DNA of 9,083 bases, from positions 1 through 9,083 of the forward strand of contig JAQTMD010000054.1 of assembly GCA_028714595.1 (NCBI GenBank), read 5' to 3'. This DNA comes from Candidatus Omnitrophota bacterium. Its GTDB lineage: Bacteria; Omnitrophota; Gorgyraeia; Gygaellales; Profunditerraquicolaceae. Below the pieces are notes generated by a model. The model saw nothing but the letters and a program-made list of their open reading frames with translations. It was not told where the DNA came from and made no database searches. Below are positions 1-6,111 of the stretch, piece after piece. Position 1 is the stretch's first letter. Each line of letters begins with the position of its first letter. A program made the translations under genes and the position numbers.

Positions 1-130
1 ACATCGCCAGGACAAAGTAATATGCCAGATTACCCGCGCCGAAATAGCTGCCGCTCATGGCGATGACGGCAAAGATCGCCGCAAACAGCAGTCCGATCAG
101 CATCATCAGGCGCATATGCAAAAACATCAT
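1..130 (-). CDS. N-terminal fragment of a membrane protein, possibly an HtpX-like M48 metalloprotease
   Basis: Only the first 43 codons are inside the window; the gene runs off the left edge. The start is the first of two consecutive ATGs. It is chosen because a strong Shine-Dalgarno (GAGGAGG on the minus strand, about 138-145) lies at a good distance from it. The visible protein is a short basic/His-containing N-terminus followed by a hydrophobic helix (MLIGLLFAAIFAVIAMSG) and then an aromatic Gly-rich stretch (SYFGAGNLAYYFVLAM) that starts a second hydrophobic segment. Two closely spaced N-terminal helices before a catalytic domain are typical of HtpX-type membrane zinc proteases, but the HExxH motif would lie outside the window. 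The family call is therefore a resemblance only. It follows the DUF1573 gene by 87 nt, so it could be the last gene of the same operon or have its own promoter. Confidence 0.4.
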   Translation of the reverse strand, partial: MMFLHMRLMMLIGLLFAAIFAVIAMSGSYFGAGNLAYYFVLAM

Positions 131-175
131 GGGAATAACCTCCTCAATTTTTTCTCCAACATGAACTATAGAAGG

Positions 176-210
176 AAAAAATCTACTCCGGGCGGCATCT
201 GCGCGAGGAG
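176..210 (-). terminator. Possible weak intrinsic terminator after the DUF1573 gene
   Basis: On the minus strand, just downstream of the DUF1573 stop codon, an imperfect stem can be drawn between CTCC (207-210) and GGAG (186-189). Inner GC pairs flank a small AGAT loop. The stem is followed after four bases by six T residues (176-181 on the plus strand read as A). Internal mismatches make it weak, so it may only reduce transcription into the next gene. Confidence 0.3.
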
Positions 211-217
211 CTGTTTT

Positions 218-622
218 TCATTCTACAAAAGCCTTGATCGTGAATTTTATCAACGGGTTTTCTGGATCGTCCGTAGTGACATAGACGAACTGGGTCGTTT
301 CCTGCTTATAGCCTTTACTGTTGAACGTGACCTCGATCGCGGTACTCTCGCCGGGGGCGAGCCGATTGTTTTTGGCCTTGGACGCCGTGCAGCCGCAGGA
401 CGTGGTGACGTTCTTAATGGTGAGTGTCCGGGCGGTTCCGTTGTCCAGCCGGAACATGTGCCCGACGACCGTATCCTTCGGAATGATCCCGAAATCCCAG
501 GTAAAGGCATCGATCTGCCGGCCTGTTACGGCCGCGGCAGGGACAGGCCCCCTGCGGGGTCCGGACGCACATCCCGCGCAGGCAACGAAGCACACAACTA
601 TGATTGCGCATGCTCTTTGCAT
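218..622 (-). CDS. DUF1573 domain lipoprotein
   Basis: This small exported protein of about 134 residues belongs to the DUF1573 family, which has an Ig-like beta-sandwich fold and no settled biochemical role. The N-terminus (MQRACAIIVVCFVACAGC) is a hydrophobic signal ending in a Cys that fits a lipoprotein cleavage site, although Cys at -3 is unusual. The mature part has the family landmarks in order: WDFGIIPKDTVVGHMFRLDN, then TLTIKNVTTSCGCT with the characteristic SCGCT, then LAPGESTAIEVTF, and a final strand. The start is taken at the second ATG of an ATGATG pair because GGAGG then lies 5 nt away; the first ATG (625) is also possible. The start overlaps the stop of the upstream thioredoxin-CcdA gene (ATGATG/TGA), so translation is probably coupled. 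The paired cysteines of SCGCT, next to a thiol-redox membrane protein, suggest that it could be a client of that protein; this is inference. Confidence 0.85.
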   Translation of the reverse strand: MQRACAIIVVCFVACAGCASGPRRGPVPAAAVTGRQIDAFTWDFGIIPKDTVVGHMFRLDNGTARTLTIKNVTTSCGCTASKAKNNRLAPGESTAIEVTFNSKGYKQETTQFVYVTTDDPENPLIKFTIKAFVE

Positions 623-1794
623 CATCCCCTCCAGATAAGAAAGGCGCCCAGGCCGAAGAACAAGAACGCCATCAGGACTTTGACCGTCAACATATGTTTC
701 TTCATGAACCGCGCAAAATCCCCGGAGGTCGCTCCCAAAAGCGCGCACAGGAATATGATAAACAGCGGCACGACGAACATCGCGTTATACAACAGGAGGT
801 ACGCCAGGGCTCGCGCCTTGACCGCAGTGGTCTTGAGGACAAAACTGATCGTCGGCAGATACATCTGCCCGGTGCAGACCGCCTCCAGGAGCGATACCAG
901 GAATCCCGTGACAAAGGCGGTAGCAACCAGGCTGCCCACACCAGACCCCGCACCGGGTGCGGGGCTGCCTGTTTTGCGGTGCCGGCGCGCGATGACCTTC
1001 TGGATCCGGGCCTTGACTGCCGGAGGAAGCTGCAGGCTCATGCCTCGAGTGTCTTTGGTACGCGCATACAGAATGATGTCGTATACGGCAAAAACGCCCA
1101 GCGCCATACTGACTATTCCCACGCCCACCGTTGCCAGCTTGCGTACGACCCAGAAGCCGCTTGCGGCATACAGGAAGCCGAAAATCCCCAGGCCCAGCAT
1201 GACGTACGTCAGAAAAACCGAGACTATGAAGGCAAGCCCTATTACCAGGAGCTGCCTCCTGCCGAAACCCTGCAGCGCCAGGAACGACATGAAAAACACG
1301 ATGACCGTGAACGCGCACGGGTTGATCCCGTCGATCAGGCCGGCGGCCAAGATCGCCAGAGGCGTAAAGGTAAAAAAATGCCTGACCGGGTCGGCCCCTT
1401 CCCGCGGTTTTAACGCAAAGCCCTTTGCCCGCCCCAGTTCAACCTCGATAAGCCCGGGGAGCGATTCGCCGATTTTTGCCTTACCGACCAGCACTGTCGA
1501 GCCGAGAGACACGATCGGCACGGTGGCATCCTCGGGCAGGCCGAACTGCTCCTTGAGCGCCAAAAGCAGTGTTAAGTTCTCAGTATCGCTTATGTCACGG
1601 AAGATAAAATCGACCCGCCCCGCGTATTTTTCCTGAAGCGGCTGGATGACTCCGGTACGGACCTCGTGGCATAGGTGGCAGGACGCAGAAACGAAGAATT
1701 CGACTGCGGGTTTTGCAGGGGGGCTATCTTGGGCGAACGACACGGACATCCCGAGCACGCAAACGACGGCCAACGAAGACAGCAGCCTTCTCAT
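622..1794 (-). CDS. Secreted thioredoxin-like domain fused to CcdA/DsbD-type membrane electron transporter
   Basis: This 390-residue protein probably carries reducing equivalents across the inner membrane to the periplasm, as CcdA and the membrane core of DsbD do. It has a signal sequence (MRRLLSSLAVVCVLGMSVSFA), then a thioredoxin-like domain with a CHLC redox pair at about residues 39 and 42, and a cis-Pro-like TVPIVSLG. From residue 145 on follows a polytopic membrane domain of about six helices. The two membrane cysteines expected of this family are present: NPCAF (Cys160) and EAVCTGQMYLP (Cys307). A basic loop of roughly 45 residues (RTKDTRGM to GSGVGS) separates the two halves of the membrane domain. 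The ATG at 1794 is chosen because it begins a classical signal peptide; a GTG at 1827, overlapping the upstream stop, is the alternative. Neither has a strong Shine-Dalgarno, which points to coupling with the PTS gene upstream. Having thioredoxin before the membrane core is the reverse of the C-terminal thioredoxin in DsbD. Confidence 0.88.
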   Translation of the reverse strand: MRRLLSSLAVVCVLGMSVSFAQDSPPAKPAVEFFVSASCHLCHEVRTGVIQPLQEKYAGRVDFIFRDISDTENLTLLLALKEQFGLPEDATVPIVSLGSTVLVGKAKIGESLPGLIEVELGRAKGFALKPREGADPVRHFFTFTPLAILAAGLIDGINPCAFTVIVFFMSFLALQGFGRRQLLVIGLAFIVSVFLTYVMLGLGIFGFLYAASGFWVVRKLATVGVGIVSMALGVFAVYDIILYARTKDTRGMSLQLPPAVKARIQKVIARRHRKTGSPAPGAGSGVGSLVATAFVTGFLVSLLEAVCTGQMYLPTISFVLKTTAVKARALAYLLLYNAMFVVPLFIIFLCALLGATSGDFARFMKKHMLTVKVLMAFLFFGLGAFLIWRG

Positions 1795-1826
1795 TCCATT
1801 GATCCGTGTCCTGACAGATACCTGCA

Positions 1827-2300
1827 CTAGATTTCGGCGTTTGCGATGAGTTTCAGGATCTCTTTCTTGTCTTTTGCGGCCTTCAGGCGGTCGACGATGA
1901 ACTTGTCCTTCACCAGGCGCGAGATATCGGCCAGGATCTTCAGGTGAGCCCCGACGTCGCTCTCGGGGGAAGCCAGGATAAAAAACAGGTGCGTCTTTTC
2001 TCCGTCAAGCGCTCCAAAGTCTATCCCCGCGGAGTGCCGTCCAAAACCGATGACAAACCCCGCCACCTTCGGGGATTTTGCATGGGGGATCGCGACTCCG
2101 TTGCCGATTCCCGTCGAGCCCAGCTTTTCGCGCTTCAGGATCGCATTGGCAAAGGCACGCCTGTCCTTGACCTTCCCCGATTGGGAGATGAGGTCCACCA
2201 TCTCGACGATGACTTTGTTTTTCGTCTTCTCCTCAAGAGCAAGCGTGATGTATTTCTCTTTTAAAAGGCTGGAAAGTTTGATTTCGCTCGCCACCGCCAC
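1827..2300 (-). CDS. PTS EIIA domain protein, fructose/nitrogen-regulatory (PtsN-like) type
   Basis: This single-domain protein of 157 residues belongs to the EIIA fructose/mannitol/Ntr family (PTS_EIIA_2), soluble proteins phosphorylated on a His by HPr or NPr. The phosphorylation site is visible in GSTGIGNGVAIPHAK, with His73 as the expected active residue. The rest follows the family: an N-terminal helical region (LKEKYITLALEEKTKNKVI), KDRRAFANAILKREKLGSTG before the His loop, and KTHLFFILASPESDVGAHLKILADISRL after it. The full length fits a free-standing EIIA rather than a transporter fragment. No sugar permease, EI or HPr gene is visible, so a regulatory role is more likely than sugar uptake; this is inference. 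The start is a GTG 16 nt after the lipoprotein stop. A second in-frame GTG two codons later has GGGGA at better spacing and may be the real start. It sits in the middle of the minus-strand operon. Confidence 0.88.
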   Translation of the reverse strand: MAVASEIKLSSLLKEKYITLALEEKTKNKVIVEMVDLISQSGKVKDRRAFANAILKREKLGSTGIGNGVAIPHAKSPKVAGFVIGFGRHSAGIDFGALDGEKTHLFFILASPESDVGAHLKILADISRLVKDKFIVDRLKAAKDKKEILKLIANAEI

Positions 2301-2316
2301 ACGTCCCCGCTTCCTT

Positions 2317-3297
2317 CTATTCGACAGGAATGATGATCGTCTGACCCACGCGCAAACGGTTCGGGTTCTTGATCCTGTCCTTGTTCAATTCGTAAAGGTA
2401 TTTCCAGCGGTGGGCGCCGCCCATTTCCCGCTGGGCGATGCCGGAAAGCGTATCGCCCTTTCGGACCGTGTATTCCCTGGTCGAAACCTTGATCTCTCCG
2501 GACACTTCTTCCTGCTCTTCCTGAAGGTACTTGCCTTCTTCCAGCTTTTGCGCCTCCGGCGGGATCACCATCTGCGGTTCCTGTCCCTTTTCCGGTGCCG
2601 GGATCATGATCTCCTCGACCTGGGCGACCATGAACTGGGCATTGCGGTCCTTTGCCATGCCTTTCAGATCGCTGACCGGCGCCACCGCGTCGAGTTTCCC
2701 GCGGCTGACGATCTTGATCCGGTCTTCGGAGATCCCCTGGTCCAGCATGTACTTCTTGACCGCATCCGCCCTGCGCCTTCCCAGTTTCTCGTTGTATCTT
2801 TCCGGGCCGCGCACGTCGCAGTTGCCGGTGATGAGGATGGTCGTTTCGGGATTTCTGTTCAGCAGACCGACCGCATCGGCAAGCACGGACATGTCGGCCT
2901 CGCGCAACGCAGCCTTGTCGTACTCAAAATAGACCTTGACGTTCTTCATGATCTTGCGGATCAACAGCGACGGCCGCATCTCTTTTGCCTGGGCCGGCGG
3001 CAGTTCATCGGCGCGGTAATCGTAGATGATCTTGTACACGTAGACGAACCCGCGGTTGCCCCACGGCGCGGCCTGTCCGGGCTGCGTCGGCCACCACCAG
3101 TAGCCGCCGCGCGCTTCGTCTTTTACGGGCGCGGGCTTGGCATCGGTCGGCCACCACTCGAAATCCTTCTGCATGGCTTCGAGCTCTGCCTTTGTCTTTG
3201 CCTGCCGGTCGGTCGTAGCGCAGCCGCACATAAATGCCGCGATCAGGACGATGATTACGCAGGGAAAAAACTTCTTGCGGTTGAATACGTTATCCAT
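2317..3297 (-). CDS. OmpA-family lipoprotein with C-terminal LysM domain
   Basis: This 326-residue envelope protein likely tethers the outer membrane to peptidoglycan. Residues 1-26 are a lipoprotein signal (FFPCVIIVLIAAFMCGC), with Cys26 the probable lipidated residue. Residues 45-90 are rich in Trp and contain two copies of WWPT (48-51 and 68-71) within a Pro/Gly linker. Residues 120-205 are an OmpA_C-type peptidoglycan-binding domain: VYFEYDKAALREADMSVLAD, then ITGNCDVRG with Asp161, and NEKLGRRRADAVKKYM with the conserved Arg. After a Glu/Gln-rich linker (225-272), residues 275-326 form a LysM module (EYTVRKGDTLSGIAQREMG to LRVGQTIIIPVE). The ATG start has GAGGGG at a suitable distance. 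It is the first gene after a strong promoter at 3389-3416 and leads the operon. The OmpA domain has NCD where many relatives have HTD or YTD. An exact family name is not assigned. Confidence 0.9.
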   Translation of the reverse strand: MDNVFNRKKFFPCVIIVLIAAFMCGCATTDRQAKTKAELEAMQKDFEWWPTDAKPAPVKDEARGGYWWWPTQPGQAAPWGNRGFVYVYKIIYDYRADELPPAQAKEMRPSLLIRKIMKNVKVYFEYDKAALREADMSVLADAVGLLNRNPETTILITGNCDVRGPERYNEKLGRRRADAVKKYMLDQGISEDRIKIVSRGKLDAVAPVSDLKGMAKDRNAQFMVAQVEEIMIPAPEKGQEPQMVIPPEAQKLEEGKYLQEEQEEVSGEIKVSTREYTVRKGDTLSGIAQREMGGAHRWKYLYELNKDRIKNPNRLRVGQTIIIPVE

Positions 3298-3363
3298 TAT
3301 TCACCCCTCTGTTAAAAGTTTATGGTACGGTACAACTCCCTTTTTTGATTTGTCTCGGTAGGT

Positions 3364-3393
3364 TTGTTGGGTAAGGACCAACAGTATTATTAT
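3364..3393 (+). promoter_or_regulatory. Weak candidate promoter for mutSL
   Basis: A plus-strand TTGTTG (3364-3369) is followed by TATTAT at 15 bp (3385-3390) or 18 bp (3388-3393). The -10 matches the consensus at 5 of 6 positions; the -35 is poor. It would overlap the divergent minus-strand promoter, so the two could interfere. A transcript from here would carry palindrome copy 1 in its leader. No better plus-strand promoter was found upstream of mutS. Confidence 0.2.
3365..3383 (-). promoter_or_regulatory. Hairpin at the predicted 5' end of the lipoprotein operon mRNA
   Basis: The sequence TGTTGG (3365-3370) and its inverted copy CCAACA (3378-3383) form a perfect 6-bp stem with a 7-base loop. 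It lies exactly where the transcript from the 3389-3416 promoter should begin (around 3382). It could be a 5' stabilising hairpin or a repressor operator. The sequence does not distinguish these. Confidence 0.4.
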
Positions 3394-3416
3394 AGGACAA
3401 ATGAACGCTTTGTCAA
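3389..3416 (-). promoter_or_regulatory. Consensus sigma70 promoter of the lipoprotein/PTS/CcdA/DUF1573 operon
   Basis: On the minus strand there is a perfect TTGACA (-35, plus-strand 3411-3416) and a perfect TATAAT (-10, plus-strand 3389-3394) with a 16-bp spacer. The direction is towards the OmpA/LysM lipoprotein gene, giving a leader of about 85 nt. Both hexamers match the housekeeping sigma factor consensus exactly in an AT-rich patch of an otherwise GC-rich region. Confidence 0.8.
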
Positions 3417-3424
3417 GAATGATT

Positions 3425-3507
3425 AGGGACGGTTCTGAGTCGCGGTTAAAGGTGTCCCTCCGGCAAGCCAGGAGGGACAGGTCTAACCGGGGTTGAGAAC
3501 CGTCCCT
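3425..3507. repeat. Palindromic repeat element, copy 1 (83 bp, upstream of mutS)
   Basis: This imperfect inverted repeat is framed by AGGGACGGTTCT at the left end and AGAACCGTCCCT at the right end. It has nested inner arms CGGTTA/TAACCG and GTCCCTCC/GGAGGGAC around the loop GGCAAGCCA. A second copy occurs at 7824-7904 in the same orientation; in the two outer 34-base arms, 61 of 68 positions are identical. The structure resembles REP/MITE-type non-coding mobile palindromes, some families of which are moved in trans by RAYT (Y1) transposases; none is encoded here. The copy is flanked on both sides by GATT. It lies between the divergent promoter region and the mutS ribosome-binding site. Confidence 0.85.
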
Positions 3508-3522
3508 GATTTTAGGTTGAGC

Positions 3523-3530
3523 AAGGAAGG
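3523..3530 (+). promoter_or_regulatory. mutS ribosome-binding site
   Basis: AAGGAAGG ends 10 nt before the ATG at 3541. This supports that ATG over the next in-frame ATG at 3553 and over a TTG at 3493 that lies inside the palindromic repeat. Confidence 0.55.
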
Positions 3531-3540
3531 CTTTTGTGCT

Positions 3541-6111
3541 ATGATTACCTTTATGGAAAACATCACCCCTATGCTTGCCCAGTACCAGCAGATCAAGGCC
3601 CGGCACCCTGACAGCATCCTTTTCTTCCGTCTGGGAGACTTTTACGAGATGTTCTATGACGACGCCCGCAGGGCCTGCGGCATCCTGGACGTGGTCCTGA
3701 CCTCCCGCGACGCCGGAAAAGCCGGCAAGGCGCCGATGTGCGGCATTCCCTTCCACGCCGCAGACACGTACGTGGCAAAGCTCATCAAAGCAGGCTTAAA
3801 AGTCGCTATCTGCGAGCAGGTTGAGGATCCGGCGCTTGCCAAAGGGATTGTCGGGCGGGACGTGGTGCGCGTGGTCACCTCAGGCACTTTTATCGATGAA
3901 TCCAGCCCTGAAGCACGCAGCATCGCCTGCCTTGCCTGGAAAGACAAAAAGATCGGCATCGCCTTTACGGATACGGCAAGCGGCGCCATCAGGACATGCG
4001 AATTCGACGGCATGGCACAGGCAGTGGAGCTTCTCGCCAAAAACTTCGTCTATGAGCTGGTGTACCCGGCAGGCGAAGAGGAAAAGGTGCGGGAGCTTTT
4101 GGCTCACCCTCCCCTTCGGTCGCGCAGCGTGGTCCTTTCGCCTTTTGAGGACTGGGCCTTTAACAGCGATATCTGCCGCAAGACGCTCTGCGGGCATTTT
4201 CACACCGCATCCCTTGACGGCTTTGGCATAAGCGATCTCGCTGCCGGGACCTCTGCAAGCGGAGCGCTGCTTGAATACCTGAAGTCCATGCACAAGCAGC
4301 CCCTGCGCCACATCGACCGGCTTTCGCTTTACGCGGACTCTGACTTTGTCTTTATCTCTCCTGCTGCCTGCTTTGGCCTGGAGCTTGAGCTGCTCTCTAA
4401 AACCATCGACCATACCCGGACTGCTTTAGGCAAACGGGCATTGCGCGACTGGCTGTATCACCCGCTGAAGAACCCCGCGCATATACTCAAACGCCAGCAG
4501 GCAGTGACCATGCTCAAAGAGAACTCTGCTGTCCAGCAATCCCTGGGGCAGCTTCTGCGCGGCATACCCGATATCGAAAAAAGCGTTTCCCGGATAAGCT
4601 GCGCAACGGCGACGGCGCGGGACCTGGCGAGCTTGCGCTCGGCGTTGGACCTTGCGCCGGAGATCGCCCGTTCCCTGGCCGGCTTTCGCGAACGCAGTGA
4701 GCTCTTCTCGATAGCCGACCTGCCTTCGCTGCGGGAGTACCTGGACAGCGCGGTCAACCCGGATATCCCGCTCTCCCACCCCGAAGGAAAGATCATCAAT
4801 CGCGGATTCTCGGCAGAGCTCGACGAGTTGCGCGAGATACAGGCGAACGGCAATGCCTGGCTTAAAAACCTTCAGGCCGCCGAGATACGGCGCACCGGCA
4901 TCAATTCCCTGAAGATCGGCTTTAACACCGTCTTCGGCTATTACATCGAGGTCTCAAACGCCAACCTCGAGCGCGCGCCCGCCGATTACATCCGCAAACA
5001 GACTCTCACGAATGCCGAGCGTTTCATCACCCAGGCTCTTAAAGAATTCGAGGAGAAAATGCTCACCGCCGAGGAAAAGATTCTCAAACTCGAAAACGAG
5101 CTCATCCGGCAGATCTTCGGCGTCATCCTCGATAATTCCGCCGGATTGCATACGTTTGCTGCGGACATCGCCAGGCTCGACTGCCTGTATTCCTTAAGCA
5201 TCACGGCCGCAGAACCGGGCTACAGCGCCCCGCGCATCACCCAGGATTATGAGATATGCATTAAAGACGGCAGGCACCCGGTGGTGGAGAAAGCGGTCAT
5301 TGAGCCGTTCATCTCCAATGACACGCTCTTGGACTGCTCTGACAACCACCTCGTCGTGCTCACCGGCCCGAACATGGCGGGAAAATCAACCTATATCCGC
5401 CAGACCGCGCTTTTGGTGATCCTGGCGCAGATGGGCAGTTTCATCCCGGCTGCCGAGGCCTCGATCGGGATCGTGGATAAGATATTCACCCGCATCGGCG
5501 CCCACGACGAGATAACCCGGGGCATGAGCACCTTTATGGTCGAGATGTCCGAGGCGGCAGGCATACTCAACAACCTCTCGCAGCGAAGCCTGGTCATCCT
5601 CGATGAGGTCGGCCGCGGCACCTCCACCTTTGACGGCCTGAGCCTTGCCTGGTCTATCGCGGAATTCCTTGCGCAGGCAAAGGTGCGCACGCTGTTTGCC
5701 ACGCACTTCCACGAGCTGACTGCGCTGGCCGAAGAATTCCCCGGCGTGAAAAACTACAATGTCTCCGTCAAGGAATGGAACGACCAGGTCGTCTTCCTGC
5801 ACAAGATCTCGCCCGGCGGCACCGACGACAGCTACGGCATCTATGTCGCCAAACTCGCCGGCATCCCCACAGACGTGGTCGTGCGCGCCCGGAAGATCCT
5901 GGCGAGGCTCGAGACCGGGGACGATTTGCAGGAAAAGATCCGCAACCGCACGGGCGCGCAGAGACAGCTCTCCTTATTCGGTACGGGCACAGACGCGCTG
6001 GCGGAAGAGATCAAGAAAGAATTGCAGGACGTTGACGTCGACAACCTTACTCCGCTGCAGGCATTGAACATCCTCCAGGGCTTGAGAAAGAAGATCCGGG
6101 ATTATGAATAG
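3541..6111 (+). CDS. mutS: DNA mismatch repair protein MutS
   Basis: MutS recognises base mismatches and small loops in newly replicated DNA and recruits MutL. The protein is 856 residues from the chosen ATG, the normal length for MutS1. Domain I near the N-terminus has LFFRLGDFYEMFYDDA, containing the mismatch-wedging Phe34 and Glu36. The core and clamp domains follow. The ATPase has Walker A GPNMAGKST (609-617), Walker B LVILDEVGRGTS with Asp688-Glu689, and the ATHFHEL switch motif. Near the C-terminus QLSLF (809-813) matches the sliding-clamp binding motif, followed by the usual LTPLQALNILQGL tail. All key residues are present, so the protein should be active. Its end overlaps the mutL start by 8 nt, making a mutSL operon. 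The upstream flank contains palindrome copy 1, whose 3' end is 33 nt from the start codon. Confidence 0.98.
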   Translation: MITFMENITPMLAQYQQIKARHPDSILFFRLGDFYEMFYDDARRACGILDVVLTSRDAGKAGKAPMCGIPFHAADTYVAKLIKAGLKVAICEQVEDPALAKGIVGRDVVRVVTSGTFIDESSPEARSIACLAWKDKKIGIAFTDTASGAIRTCEFDGMAQAVELLAKNFVYELVYPAGEEEKVRELLAHPPLRSRSVVLSPFEDWAFNSDICRKTLCGHFHTASLDGFGISDLAAGTSASGALLEYLKSMHKQPLRHIDRLSLYADSDFVFISPAACFGLELELLSKTIDHTRTALGKRALRDWLYHPLKNPAHILKRQQAVTMLKENSAVQQSLGQLLRGIPDIEKSVSRISCATATARDLASLRSALDLAPEIARSLAGFRERSELFSIADLPSLREYLDSAVNPDIPLSHPEGKIINRGFSAELDELREIQANGNAWLKNLQAAEIRRTGINSLKIGFNTVFGYYIEVSNANLERAPADYIRKQTLTNAERFITQALKEFEEKMLTAEEKILKLENELIRQIFGVILDNSAGLHTFAADIARLDCLYSLSITAAEPGYSAPRITQDYEICIKDGRHPVVEKAVIEPFISNDTLLDCSDNHLVVLTGPNMAGKSTYIRQTALLVILAQMGSFIPAAEASIGIVDKIFTRIGAHDEITRGMSTFMVEMSEAAGILNNLSQRSLVILDEVGRGTSTFDGLSLAWSIAEFLAQAKVRTLFATHFHELTALAEEFPGVKNYNVSVKEWNDQVVFLHKISPGGTDDSYGIYVAKLAGIPTDVVVRARKILARLETGDDLQEKIRNRTGAQRQLSLFGTGTDALAEEIKKELQDVDVDNLTPLQALNILQGLRKKIRDYE

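Noticed and set aside
116..1636. Long plus-strand open frame of about 500 codons opposite the CcdA and DUF1573 genes
   Set aside because: It has no recognisable domain, is rich in Arg/Pro/Ser as expected of an antisense frame in GC-rich DNA, and lies opposite genes with clear family motifs.
2050..3315. Plus-strand open frame of about 420 codons opposite the OmpA/LysM and PTS genes
   Set aside because: It is antisense to two well-supported genes, without any domain signature or ribosome-binding site.
3493..3540. TTG start extending MutS by 16 residues
   Set aside because: It lies inside the palindromic repeat, has no ribosome-binding site, and adds residues not seen in MutS proteins. The ATG at 3541 gives the normal length.
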